A model generated the notes under the pieces. That model searched no databases. It was not told where the DNA came from and saw nothing but the letters and a program-made list of their open reading frames with translations. This document shows positions 42,702 through 52,111 of a stretch of DNA of 64,000 nucleotides, piece after piece (the first letter of the stretch is position 1; each line of letters opens with the position of its first letter). The DNA lies in assembly GCA_006386115.1 (NCBI GenBank), contig VFIW01000040.1:124001-188000 (forward strand). Reading direction: 5' to 3'. A program made the translations under genes and the position numbers. The stretch is from Globisporangium splendens (lineage: Eukaryota; Oomycota; Peronosporomycetes; Pythiales; Pythiaceae).

Positions 42702-44924
42702 ATGTTCGCCAAGAAGCTCGTGCTCATCGCTGCGACCGCCGCCATGGCCGTCGCATCCATCTCGGCTTCGAAGGAGACCACCATCCACGTGCGCGTGCAC
42801 CAGAACGGCAAGGACGCCTGCTCGAACGGTCAATCTCCAATGAGTGTTGAAGGCGTTGAAGGTGTGTTCTGTGTGTCGGGTCAGTCGTGTGTGGCCAACA
42901 TCAAGGGTGCATGCCCAGGTCCACAAGCCGGTCTCCCATACGGCGCGTACTGTGACACCGTGAAGACTGGCGTGCTTGGTTGCAAGCCATCGCCACCACC
43001 ATCGACCTGTACTGGTGCGAACACTTCTCCAATGAGTGTGGAAGGCGTGGAGGGCATCTTCTGTGTGACTGGCCAAGCTTGTGTGGCGAACATCGCGAAC
43101 GGTGCTTGCCCTGGTCCACAGTCTGGTCTTCCAAACGGTTCTGAATGTGGCATCGTCAAGACTGGTGTGTATGGTTGCAAGCCAAAATCTGCTCACAAGA
43201 AGCACCACAAGAAGCACCATGGCAAGGACGCGTGCTCGAACGGCCAGTCCCCAATGAGTGTTGAAGGCGTTGAAGGTGTGTTCTGTGTGTCGGGTCAGTC
43301 GTGTGTTGCCAACATCAAGGGTGCATGCCCAGGTCCACAAGCCGGTCTCCCATACGGCGCGTACTGTGACACCGTGAAGACTGGTGTGCTTGGTTGCAAG
43401 CCATCGCCACCTCCATCGACGTGTACTGGTGCGAACACTTCTCCAATGAGTGTGGAAGGCGTGGAGGGTGTCTTCTGTGTGACTGGCCAAGCTTGTGTCG
43501 CGAACATCGCGAACGGTGCTTGCCCTGGTCCACAGGCTGGTCTTCCAAATGGTGCCGAGTGTGGTATCGTCAAGACCGGTGTGTACGGCTGCAAGCCCAA
43601 GTCTGCTCACAAGAAGCACCACAAGAAGCACCATGGCAAGGACGCGTGCTCGAACGGCCAGTCCCCAATGAGTGTTGAAGGCGTTGAAGGTGTGTTCTGT
43701 GTGTCGGGTCAGTCGTGTGTGGCCAACATCAAGGGTGCATGCCCAGGTCCACAAGCCGGTCTCCCATACGGCGCGTACTGTGACACCGTGAAGACTGGTG
43801 TGCTTGGTTGCAAGCCATCGCCACCTCCATCGACGTGTACTGGTGCGAACACTTCTCCAATGAGTGTGGAAGGCGTGGAGGGCATCTTCTGTGTGACTGG
43901 CCAAGCTTGTGTCGCGAACATCGCGAACGGTGCTTGCCCTGGTCCACAGGCTGGTCTTCCAAATGGTGCCGAGTGTGGTATCGTCAAGACCGGTGTGTAC
44001 GGCTGCAAGCCCAAGTCTGCTCACAAGAAGCACCACAAGAAGCACCATGGCAAAACTGTTTGCTCTGGCCCAGGCCAGTCCCCAATGAGTGTTGAGGGTG
44101 TGGAGGGTGTGTTCTGTGTGTCCGGCCAAGCTTGTGTCGCTGACATTGCCAACGGTGCGTGCCCAGGTCCACAAGAAGGTCTTCCAAATGGCTCGTCGTG
44201 TGGCAAGGTTATCACCGGTGTGTACGGCTGCAAGCCTAACTCTGCTGCTCCATCCACCGAAGCCCCAGCCACCTATGCCCCAGCCACTGAAGCCCCAGCC
44301 ACCCAGGCTCCAGTGTACCAGACGCCAACGACCCAGGCTCCTGTTGTCATTGACGTGTACATCTCGGACGACAGCGACTCGTCGGACTCATCGGACTCGA
44401 TTGACATTTGCACGGGCGAAGGTGAATCCCCAATGAGCGTGGAGGGTGTTGAAGGCATCTTCTGCGTCAAGGGCCAAGCCTGCGTTGCTGACATCAAGGA
44501 CGGTGCTTGCCCAGGTCCACAGAAGGGCTTGCCATACGGTGCTTCATGTGGCATTGTGAAGACCGGTGTGTACGGCTGCCAGCCAAACGACGAAAGCGAC
44601 GACGACAGCTCGAACTACTCGGATGACGATGACAGCACGGTTTACTCGGATGACGATGACAGTACGGTTTACTCGGACGACGATTCCTCGGATGAGTGTG
44701 GCGAAGGTGAGACACCAATGAGCGTGGAGGGTGTCGAAGGCATCTTCTGCGTCAAGGGTCAGGCGTGTGTTGCTGACATCAAGGATGGCGCGTGCCCTGG
44801 TGTGTCGGACGACTTGCCTTACGGCGCGGAGTGCTGTATCGTGAAGACCGGTGTGTACGGCTGCAAGCCCAAGGCAGCCCCGTACAAGAAGCACCACAAG
44901 AAGTCGAACGTCCGTCGCCTCTAA
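42702..44924 (+). CDS. Secreted six-cysteine-domain protein, copy 3 (nine domains)
   Basis: 740 residues from ATG 42702, which starts a signal peptide (FAKKLVLIAATAAMAVASISA); the frame is open upstream but non-conserved. Nine six-Cys domains follow. Domains 1-6 are three nearly identical tandem copies of a two-domain, 138-residue module (414 bp each, starting at 42813, 43227 and 43641), each ending in a KKHHKKHHGK linker. Domain 7 is followed by the TEAPATYAP linker, domain 8 by an acidic Ser/Asp/Tyr linker, and domain 9 by a Lys/His tail (KKHHKKSNVRRL). Domain 9 has an extra adjacent cysteine (ECCIV), seven in all. The likely role is an extracellular, disulfide-rich structural or binding protein; function is unknown. 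Confidence 0.9.
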   Translation: MFAKKLVLIAATAAMAVASISASKETTIHVRVHQNGKDACSNGQSPMSVEGVEGVFCVSGQSCVANIKGACPGPQAGLPYGAYCDTVKTGVLGCKPSPPPSTCTGANTSPMSVEGVEGIFCVTGQACVANIANGACPGPQSGLPNGSECGIVKTGVYGCKPKSAHKKHHKKHHGKDACSNGQSPMSVEGVEGVFCVSGQSCVANIKGACPGPQAGLPYGAYCDTVKTGVLGCKPSPPPSTCTGANTSPMSVEGVEGVFCVTGQACVANIANGACPGPQAGLPNGAECGIVKTGVYGCKPKSAHKKHHKKHHGKDACSNGQSPMSVEGVEGVFCVSGQSCVANIKGACPGPQAGLPYGAYCDTVKTGVLGCKPSPPPSTCTGANTSPMSVEGVEGIFCVTGQACVANIANGACPGPQAGLPNGAECGIVKTGVYGCKPKSAHKKHHKKHHGKTVCSGPGQSPMSVEGVEGVFCVSGQACVADIANGACPGPQEGLPNGSSCGKVITGVYGCKPNSAAPSTEAPATYAPATEAPATQAPVYQTPTTQAPVVIDVYISDDSDSSDSSDSIDICTGEGESPMSVEGVEGIFCVKGQACVADIKDGACPGPQKGLPYGASCGIVKTGVYGCQPNDESDDDSSNYSDDDDSTVYSDDDDSTVYSDDDSSDECGEGETPMSVEGVEGIFCVKGQACVADIKDGACPGVSDDLPYGAECCIVKTGVYGCKPKAAPYKKHHKKSNVRRL
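42813..44054 (+). repeat. 414-bp coding tandem repeat, three copies
   Basis: Units begin at 42813, 43227 and 43641 with the same phase (414 = 138 codons). Copies 2 and 3 differ from each other at only a few bases; copy 1 is slightly more diverged. Each unit encodes two six-Cys domains plus a His/Lys linker. Near-identity points to recent unequal crossover. Confidence 0.93.
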
Positions 44925-45483
44925 GAAGTTGAGTGCACTGGATCTGTTTGATTTTGTAGGGTTCATTTTTTTGATTTGGTAGCGTCTTATAGGCAGAGGA
45001 GTCTGAGGTTAACTTTGAATTGGAGTAAAATTGATTTCCCTGATGTACTGAGTGCATTTTGTGGCTCTAGCTGCTGATTTGCAAATGGACTGTGCCACTA
45101 GACACTGTCTCGTCTCATGTCAACTTCAAGTTTGGACCTGCAACACCAAGGGGATCACCGCCACCTAGAAGAGGTGTCATGAAGCAGACGATAATGAACT
45201 GTGAAGAATTGGCAGAGCAGTTTGGTTGCCCCCCCCCCCCCCCCCCCGTTGCACCAGCAACGCTACTGTCTATTGCAGACCCGTCCTCGGCCACATGCTC
45301 GGTGTGACTCACAAGTTGTGCTATCGTTTTACTGTATTTTGTCCCACCAAAAGTGGAGTGTAACTTCGTGCAGTTGGACAACGCAACACACAACGCAAAG
45401 AGAGTATCGAGTTGAATGACCAATTGAGGTGTATCTTGTTAGGTGAAACCGAACAACTGAGGTATCGCAAGACCACGACAGAA
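44925..45483. other. 3' intergenic region with a C19 homopolymer
   Basis: 559 bp between convergent copies 3 and 4. A run of 19 C residues lies at 45229-45247, flanked on both sides by gttgc. Confidence 0.6.
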
Positions 45484-46248
45484 CTAGTTCTTCTCGCCAT
45501 GGTGGGTCTTCTTGTGGAGGTGCGTCTCCTTGCCATGGTGGTGCGTCTCCTTGCCATGACGGTTCGACTTCCCGTGGTGGCTCTTCTTGGCGTGGTGATT
45601 CGTCTTCCCATGGTGGCTCTTCTTGGCGTGGTGATTCGCCTTCCCGTGGTGGCTCACCTTGGCGTGGTGATTCGTCTTACCATGGTGGTGGCTCTTCTTG
45701 TGGTGGTGCTTAGCAGAAGCGGCGGTGTTTTGCTGGCAGCCCCAAACACCGCTAACGCTCTTGACACAAGTCGAACCGAACTCCAAGCCGTCTTGTGGAC
45801 CTGGACACGCACCGTTGATGCTGGCGACGCACGCTTGGCCCGTGACGCAGAAGACACCTTGGGCGCCCACCACACTCATGGGCGACTTGCCTGCGCCGGT
45901 GCAGTCGTCCGTCGAGTCCTCGGAGTCGTAACTACCGCTGGCGTCGACGGAATCGTAGGAATCGTAGCTGCCACTATCGTCAACCGAGTCGTACGAATCG
46001 TAGCTGCCGCTGTCGCTTTCGGAGTCATAGCTACCGCTGTCGTCTTCCGAATCGTAACTGTCGCTATCGTCGTTCGAAAGCGAGCCGTTGACTGGGACGC
46101 TTGGCGCCACCGGGACATCGACAGTCACGTTGGCCACATCACCTTCACGGATATGAATGCGGTAGGAAAACTCGGTCTCGGCGACCGACGGAGTGAGCGC
46201 GATTGCCACAGTGGCCGCGATGAGAGCGAGCTTCTTGATCGAGAACAT
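45484..46248 (-). CDS. Secreted single six-Cys-domain protein with His/Lys tail, copy 4
   Basis: 254 residues from ATG 46248, chosen because it starts a signal peptide (FSIKKLALIAATVAIALTPSVAE). After ~30 residues comes an acidic repeat region (units like DDSGSYDSYDSV), then one six-Cys domain (SPMSVVGAQGVFCVTGQACV ... GVWGC). The tail of ~85 residues is made of His/Lys/Gly repeats (HHGKxNHHAKxS), a plausible metal-binding or polyanion-binding array (inference). It forms one arm of an inverted duplication with copy 5, collinear except for in-frame repeat-number differences. A 45-kb-spaced relationship to the first gene in the window (also acidic with isolated Cys) is not evident. Confidence 0.88.
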   Translation of the reverse strand: MFSIKKLALIAATVAIALTPSVAETEFSYRIHIREGDVANVTVDVPVAPSVPVNGSLSNDDSDSYDSEDDSGSYDSESDSGSYDSYDSVDDSGSYDSYDSVDASGSYDSEDSTDDCTGAGKSPMSVVGAQGVFCVTGQACVASINGACPGPQDGLEFGSTCVKSVSGVWGCQQNTAASAKHHHKKSHHHGKTNHHAKVSHHGKANHHAKKSHHGKTNHHAKKSHHGKSNRHGKETHHHGKETHLHKKTHHGEKN

Positions 46249-46305
46249 CTTGAGGTCGTCGGATGGTTGAGTGGGGTCTTGAAGAGTGAGTGTGCCCAAG
46301 AAAGG

Positions 46306-46321
46306 AAATCGAGGAATGAGA
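46306..46321 (-). promoter_or_regulatory. Oomycete initiator-like element of copy 4
   Basis: TCTCATTCCTCGATTT, 57 bp before the ATG; 14 of 16 positions match GCTCATTYYNCAWTTT. Confidence 0.65.
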
Positions 46322-46672
46322 GTGAGAGGGCTCGCGCCAATTCGTTTCCCAGCGCTGCGCTCGTTGTCATCAGCTCCACGTTCCAAGTTGCGCCTGGTGC
46401 ATAGCACTGTTCTAAAGCCTATAGTACCAGCTTACAATGTTTGTGTTGCTCCAGTCGGATAGGAAGGGCTCGATCTCAAACCACGGCGTCATATACACCA
46501 AAACTAAACCTGATTTCAACTGAGGATGCTGAAGCCGTGCTTGATGGTCGCAAAAGACCCAATACATAGAACATGAACCTACCGAAATTAGAAGAGCTCC
46601 GCTCGATCAAGAAGCGCACCCATGTGCACTGCTGTTTCAAGATTGACGCCTGAGGGTGGCAATCTCGTGGTT

Positions 46673-48501
46673 GTCGTGCTGTTTGATGCATTATGGATTG
46701 TTCTGTCAGTCAGCCTCCGTTGTGCAAATCTCGGGATGCGATTACGGTCACTGCATACAGTACTGTGTGGTGAGTGCACTACGATTTGTAAATGGGTCCA
46801 TACCGATGAACACAGCACACGGTTGAGGGACATAATGAACTGAACAGCAAGGATGTGAAGATATATTGCTGATCTTATTGACGAGCAATCGAATCATCTC
46901 TTGCTTTTTGTATATTTCGTCACTGTTCGAAAATTCCCCAGGCTCTCACTATGATTCCAAAGCAGCATACCATCCCTTCGTGTATCGCAGTGCAAATTTG
47001 CACCAGATTTGCAAAATGTTACGTGCTTTGCGCTTTTCTCGCAAATGAACCCGTTTAGACCCACAAAAAGCACCACATTCAGATTCTACAGAATGCGCTC
47101 GTTCCAGCTGTCAAAGAATCTTTTCGAAACTTGCTGTGCGGCCAAGCTGCGTAGGGGAAAAGGTGAGACTGCGAGCGACGTCAAACAGTGATAGCCTCAA
47201 TCCATTGGCGCAGAAAGCGACGCAGCTCCACAGACGGTCATTGTGCGTGGCTACTGCAACGTACCTCTGTGTTTCTCCGAGAAGCGAAACTGCAATGCTG
47301 CTTTTCGTGAGCATGGGGTCTAGTTGCTTTGTTACCTGCCCCGTCTATGCACCTTCATTATAGAATAGTGCACAAAAGTTGCCTTGTCTCTGCACAAAAT
47401 CGAGTGCATAGTAGCGCTAGACGTACCGCACACGAAGGGATGCCCAAATCCGCATTAACGATAGCCGTGCGAACCTTCGAGAGCCTAAAAGCGATAGGTT
47501 GACTCGCTCGGCTCTCTCGTCTTGCTGGTGGTTGGTCATATCTACTCTTAGAACCACAGTACAGAAGTTCAGAGAGTTTCTACGAGTGAGGGCAACAATG
47601 TCGAAGCTAAACGGAAGTGGCGTTGCTCTTTCTGTCGTGAGTGACTCAGCCATCTTCTCATCTCATCTGGGCAAAGTGAACCCATGGGTTGATGATTACA
47701 CATTCTTGTTTGGGCGATGAGTAGATGGAACCAATCCTGTCACTGTAAACTCCCTCATCATCATTTGCACATGACTCATGAAAAGAAACCGCTTTGCCAA
47801 TTCCTCATGTAACATGAGAAATAGGCAAAGCGGTTTCTCTTCAGGACTCCATCTTTATGCTACAGTAGTTGCAATACATATTAGAAAAAAGCACTTTGCA
47901 AGTCGCGAACATATCAAAAGGCACCACCACAAGATTCGAGTCCTATTAAACAATCTGGCTGTGGGTTTTAGTCTTCACACGAAGGAACCTACAACTTATC
48001 CATGATAAATCCAACCAAAAATCATGGAGGTGTCCATTTTATGGGGGGTTCGACAGCCAAATCCACTGCAACAAATCTCAGGATTTGCATCACCAAGACT
48101 AATCGTAAGGCAGTGTTCGGTGATGATGCGTGTTGCGCTAATCACGACTCTCCTTTTCACAAAAGCGCATTCGAAAGTGGTATTGACCGTTTTAGTCTCA
48201 ACACCGCATGAGTCCTTACATTGTCAGCATCTATACGGAGGTTGTCAGACCGTCAACAATGACCATGAATGCTCCTTTGCGCGTAAAATGCAGGCATCCT
48301 TTCGGCGGGGTTGTGTGTGTTCGTATTCACCCCACACACCTAGTGCATTTGCAACACAGGTTCCGTGTGAATTTCAAAAAAACGCTTTATCTCTTTAGTT
48401 TGCACTCATAATTCAGGTGCGTTCGACAACCAAAAACACGTATTAACGCTCAATAATACGCGTTACAACCCCCATCGAACAACACTGTAGAAAAGACGAA
48501 T
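46673..48501. other. Spacer between inverted duplication arms
   Basis: 1.83 kb without a supported gene. It contains a 55-bp near-perfect palindrome (47784-47838). Only short unpatterned frames occur. Confidence 0.5.
47784..47838. repeat. 55-bp near-perfect palindrome
   Basis: Two 27-nt arms (47784-47810 and 47812-47838) are reverse complements except at two positions, separated by one base. The outer 15 bp (agaaaccgctttgcc) pair perfectly, as do the inner 7 (ctcatgt side). Pairing continues weakly outward for several bases. As RNA this would be a long hairpin; as DNA a cruciform-prone site or a MITE remnant. Confidence 0.85.
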
Positions 48502-48852
48502 AACCACGAGATTGCCACCCTCAGGCGTCAACCTTGAAACAGCAGTGTACATGGGTGCGCTTCTTGATCGAGCGGAGCTCTTCTAATTTCGGTAGGTTCA
48601 TGTTCTATGTATTGGGTCTTTTGCGACCATCAAGCACGGCTTCAGCATCCTCAGTTGAAATCAGGTTTAGTTTTGGTGTATATGACGCCGTGGTTTGAGA
48701 TCGAGCCCTTCCTATCCGACTGGAGCAACACAAACATTGTAAGCTGGTACTATAGGCTTTAGAACAGTGCTATGCACCAGGCGCAACTTGGAACGTGGAG
48801 CTGATGACAACGAGCGCAGCGCTGGGAAACGAATTGGCGCGAGCCCTCTCAC

Positions 48853-48868
48853 TCTCATTCCTCGATTT
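48853..48868 (+). promoter_or_regulatory. Oomycete initiator-like element of copy 5
   Basis: TCTCATTCCTCGATTT, identical to that of copy 4, 57 bp before the ATG of copy 5. Confidence 0.65.
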
Positions 48869-48925
48869 CCTTTCTTGGGCACACTCACTCTTCAAGACCC
48901 CACTCAACCATCCGACGACCTCAAG

Positions 48926-49774
48926 ATGTTCTCGATCAAGAAGCTCGCTCTCATCGCGGCCACTGTGGCAATCGCGCTCACTCCGTCGGTCGCCGAGACC
49001 GAGTTTTCCTACCGCATTCATATCCGTGAAGGTGATGTGGCCAACGTGACTGTCGATGTCCCGGTGGCGCCAAGCGTCCCAGTCAACGGCTCGCTTTCGA
49101 ACGACGATAGCGACAGTTACGATTCGGAAGACGACAGCGGTAGCTATGACTCCGAAAGCGACAGCGGCAGCTACGATTCGTACGACTCGGTTGACGATAG
49201 TGGCAGCTACGATCCCACAGACGATAGTGGCAGCTACGATTCGTACGATTCCGTCGACGCCAGCGGCAGTTCTGACGAAGCCAGCGGTAGTTACGACTCC
49301 GAGGACTCGACGGACGACTGCACCGGCGCAGGCAAGTCGCCCATGAGTGTGGTGGGCGCCCAAGGTGTCTTCTGCGTCACGGGCCAAGCGTGCGTCGCCA
49401 GCATCAACGGTGCGTGTCCAGGTCCACAAGACGGCTTGGAGTTCGGTTCGACTTGTGTCAAGAGCGTTAGCGGTGTTTGGGGCTGCCAGCAAAACACCGC
49501 CGCTTCTGCTAAGCACCACCACAAGAAGAGCCACCACCATGGTAAGACGAATCACCACGCCAAGGTGAGCCACCACGGGAAGGCGAATCACCACGCCAAG
49601 AAGAGCCACCATGGGAAGACGAATCACCACGCCAAGAAGAGCCACCACGGGAAGACGAATCACCACGCCAAGAAGAGCCACCACGGGAAGTCGAACCGTC
49701 ATGGCAAGGAGACGCACCACCATGGCAAGGAGACGCACCTCCACAAGAAGACCCACCATGGCGAGAAGAACTAA
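48926..49774 (+). CDS. Secreted single six-Cys-domain protein with His/Lys tail, copy 5
   Basis: 282 residues from ATG 48926, the inverted twin of copy 4. It has the same signal peptide, acidic region, six-Cys domain and His/Lys/Gly tail. It is 28 residues longer: it gains units in the acidic region (PTDDSGSYDS and SSDEASGS) and one extra 12-residue NHHAKKSHHGKT-type unit in the tail. All length changes are multiples of three, so selection or repeat slippage within frame is indicated. The frame is intact and the promoter motif is present, so both twins are probably expressed. Confidence 0.9.
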   Translation: MFSIKKLALIAATVAIALTPSVAETEFSYRIHIREGDVANVTVDVPVAPSVPVNGSLSNDDSDSYDSEDDSGSYDSESDSGSYDSYDSVDDSGSYDPTDDSGSYDSYDSVDASGSSDEASGSYDSEDSTDDCTGAGKSPMSVVGAQGVFCVTGQACVASINGACPGPQDGLEFGSTCVKSVSGVWGCQQNTAASAKHHHKKSHHHGKTNHHAKVSHHGKANHHAKKSHHGKTNHHAKKSHHGKTNHHAKKSHHGKSNRHGKETHHHGKETHLHKKTHHGEKN

Positions 49775-50679
49775 CCGATCTTGCTTCTCCGGTACGATCT
49801 AGCGTCGTGCTTGTGGTTGATTTCGTTCCAGAGTACTGTCGGTGGACAAAACAGAATTGCGACAGCATGAGCTTTACTATTGTCTGTGCAGAATCGTCTT
49901 TTGCAAATTGTAGTACATATGTTTCTCCTATTGAAGTTTGTTGGATTTTTTGTCACAAGTTGTCACTTTATCTAGTTTTTGACAATGAATTTGAAGTGCA
50001 AGTAATTGCAATTATTGCAGATCTGGCAATATGAATTTGGATAAGCAAGCTTACGCCAAAAGCTCTCGCAACTTTCCGACAAATTGGAGGACAGTTCTTG
50101 TCGGTGGAGTGGCTACTAGCATAGCAACCGAATTCAAACTTGTACTTGGACGCAAAATTTAGGAGCACCGACGTCACGCATGGCCTGAGTACCGCAAAGC
50201 CTGACTGGTCGCACAGTGCTTCTTCACTGAACGCTCTGCCGCATGCTGTAGCCATCGCATCGTCTGCCGTTGCGATACCATCGGAAAACGCTCCATGCTC
50301 AGTCGGGTTCTCACATTCAGCAGTTGACACATGCTTCGAAGCTCAGTGACGGAATCTCGCGATCCAATTACACCAGCGCTGTTCACCTGGAACGCGCATA
50401 CACTTGGTTTGCCAAAGTTCGAATGTACAGTCAGCGACTTACTGATGTACGATTTGGGTGTGATGTATGCGCTGCCAACAGCGAAGTAAACGTTTGCTTT
50501 CAACGGCACCATTGGTCAACAAAGCAGATTTGTGCTCTTTAAAAGTACAAGGTTTCTTGCTGTGCCTGTATTAACTGCTATAACATATACTACGCTTGAG
50601 CAGGTTGTCTGCACGCTCACAATACTGCACCATGCTCTCAGCAGGTTCTTGTGCGCGAGGTTTCATCCTACAAGAGTGG
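49775..50679. other. Intergenic region, no supported gene
   Basis: 0.9 kb between convergent copies 5 and 6; only short frames. Confidence 0.5.
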
Positions 50680-51138
50680 TTAGTTCTTGCCGTGGTGGCT
50701 CTTCTTGTGGTGGTGCTTGGACTTGTTTTGCTGGCAGCCCCAGATACCGCTGGCACTCTTGACACACGTCGAGCCGAACTCCAAGCCGTCTTGTGGACCT
50801 GGGCACGCGCCTTCGACGTCGGCAACGCACGCCTGGCCCGTGACACAGAACACACCTTCAGCACCCGCCACACTCATTGGCGATTCGCCCGCACCAGAGC
50901 AGTCGTCCGAGTCCGAGTCGTCGCTACCGCTGTCTTCCGAGTCATAGCTGCCGCTGTCCGAGAGCGTGGCGGTCAAGAGAGGCGCGGCTGGAGGAGCCAC
51001 TGGGGCAGTCGCGTTCAAGTCTTCGGACTGACGCACGTGGATGCGCACATGCGACGACTGGGTCGCAGCCTGGGTCGAGCTGCACGCGAGCGCCATGCAG
51101 GCGGCGGCAATGAGAACGAGCTTCTTGGCGGCGAACAT
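50680..51138 (-). CDS. Secreted single six-Cys-domain protein, copy 6
   Basis: 152 residues from ATG 51138. It has a signal peptide (FAAKKLVLIAAACMALACSSTQA), a short segment HVRIHVRQSED like the other copies, a Pro/Ala stretch, and a short acidic repeat (SGSYDSEDSGSDDSDSDD). One six-Cys domain follows (SPMSVAGAEGVFCVTGQACV ... GIWGC), then a short His/Lys tail (KHHHKKSHHGKN). This is the minimal form of the copy 4/5 architecture, without the expanded repeats, and may resemble the ancestral single-domain gene. Confidence 0.9.
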   Translation of the reverse strand: MFAAKKLVLIAAACMALACSSTQAATQSSHVRIHVRQSEDLNATAPVAPPAAPLLTATLSDSGSYDSEDSGSDDSDSDDCSGAGESPMSVAGAEGVFCVTGQACVADVEGACPGPQDGLEFGSTCVKSASGIWGCQQNKSKHHHKKSHHGKN

Positions 51139-52111
51139 CTTGAGGGACAGTGTGTGATGTGAGCACGAGGATGCAACTTGAGGAATGAGGAGACAGCAGA
51201 TGTTGGATCGCAGAGACGCAAGAGCAGAGCAGAGCAGCCACCATTTTCATTCGCAGCACTAGGGACACTCAGCATTTGCAGCTGACTGTGGGTGGATCCT
51301 ATCCCCTATGATGGGCGAGCAGAGGGAGGCATGGATCCGAATACCAAAACTAAAATTCCGTTAATACCTAAAGTAAAGAAAAGGCACTTTGTCGATTCAT
51401 TGATGTCTGAAAAGAACTCACAGCACCCAAGATAGAGAAAGTGAACCTACCCAACTGATTTACTGATCATGCTCATCACCTCTTGTTTACAAAGGGGATG
51501 GACCGAGCGTGGTACCATAATCAGTGAAATGACAGTGCTTGGCGAGTATCCTGGAGCCTGATTTATCTTTTCCCCATCGAGTACCCTTGCGAATTCAACG
51601 AGCGAGCATCGGCATGGAACCCAGGTTGCCGCAGAAAGCGACCTAAGTCGGTCTGCTTGTAGTGGATGCCTGGGACACCGTCGGGTTCATGTTGAGGCTC
51701 CAAGTGGCGTCGATTTCTATGGCAGACCACGCATCAAAAATGCTCCCTGGATTTTTATGGACGCACTCCTGTCTATGAAGCACTCACCTCACTCAGGTAT
51801 GCCTCGCTTCTCCTTTTGTCTCACTTAACCCAGGTGCGGAAGGCGCACAACTCTCGGTTGAGAAGGAAAATAGCAACCGAAACAGCGTGTGATCACTTTG
51901 CTGCAATGATTAGGAGCATTGGCTGTTGAAAGTGCACTATGTTCATATATTCAATTCACGAATGTTACTTTTTTGGTTTTCGTTCTTCATCCGGCAGATC
52001 CAGGTTTCTTACGCAAGCAGGCAATTGACGCGACCTCTAGATCCGAGGAGCGCACAGGACCTACGGAGACATTGCTGCGTGGGCAAGCAGTAGAGAGAGA
52101 GAGAGAGGCAT
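51139..52111. other. Intergenic region with initiator-like element of copy 6
   Basis: About 1 kb. CCTCATTCCTCAAGTT at 51175-51190 (minus), 36 bp before the ATG of copy 6, matches the initiator consensus at 14 of 16 positions. A GA microsatellite lies at 52095-52108, just past the stop of copy 7. No gene is supported. Confidence 0.5.

Larger units (their letters stand above)
45484..46672. repeat. Left arm of inverted gene duplication
   Basis: Reverse-complement match to 48502-49774, spanning the coding region of copy 4 and about 424 bp upstream. Identity ends at the stop codon on one side and at the word ctcgtggtt (46672) on the other. The 84-bp length difference equals the in-frame expansion in copy 5. 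Confidence 0.9.
48502..49774. repeat. Right arm of inverted gene duplication
   Basis: Reverse complement of 45484-46672, with near-identical upstream sequence and coding region. The spacer between arms is about 1.83 kb. Confidence 0.9.

Noticed and set aside
42681..44174. A 497-codon antisense frame over copy 3 (and similar ones over copies 1, 2, 4 and 5)
   Set aside because: It is long because the 414-bp repeat is a multiple of three; if no stop occurs in one unit, none occurs in the others. No start context or signal peptide.
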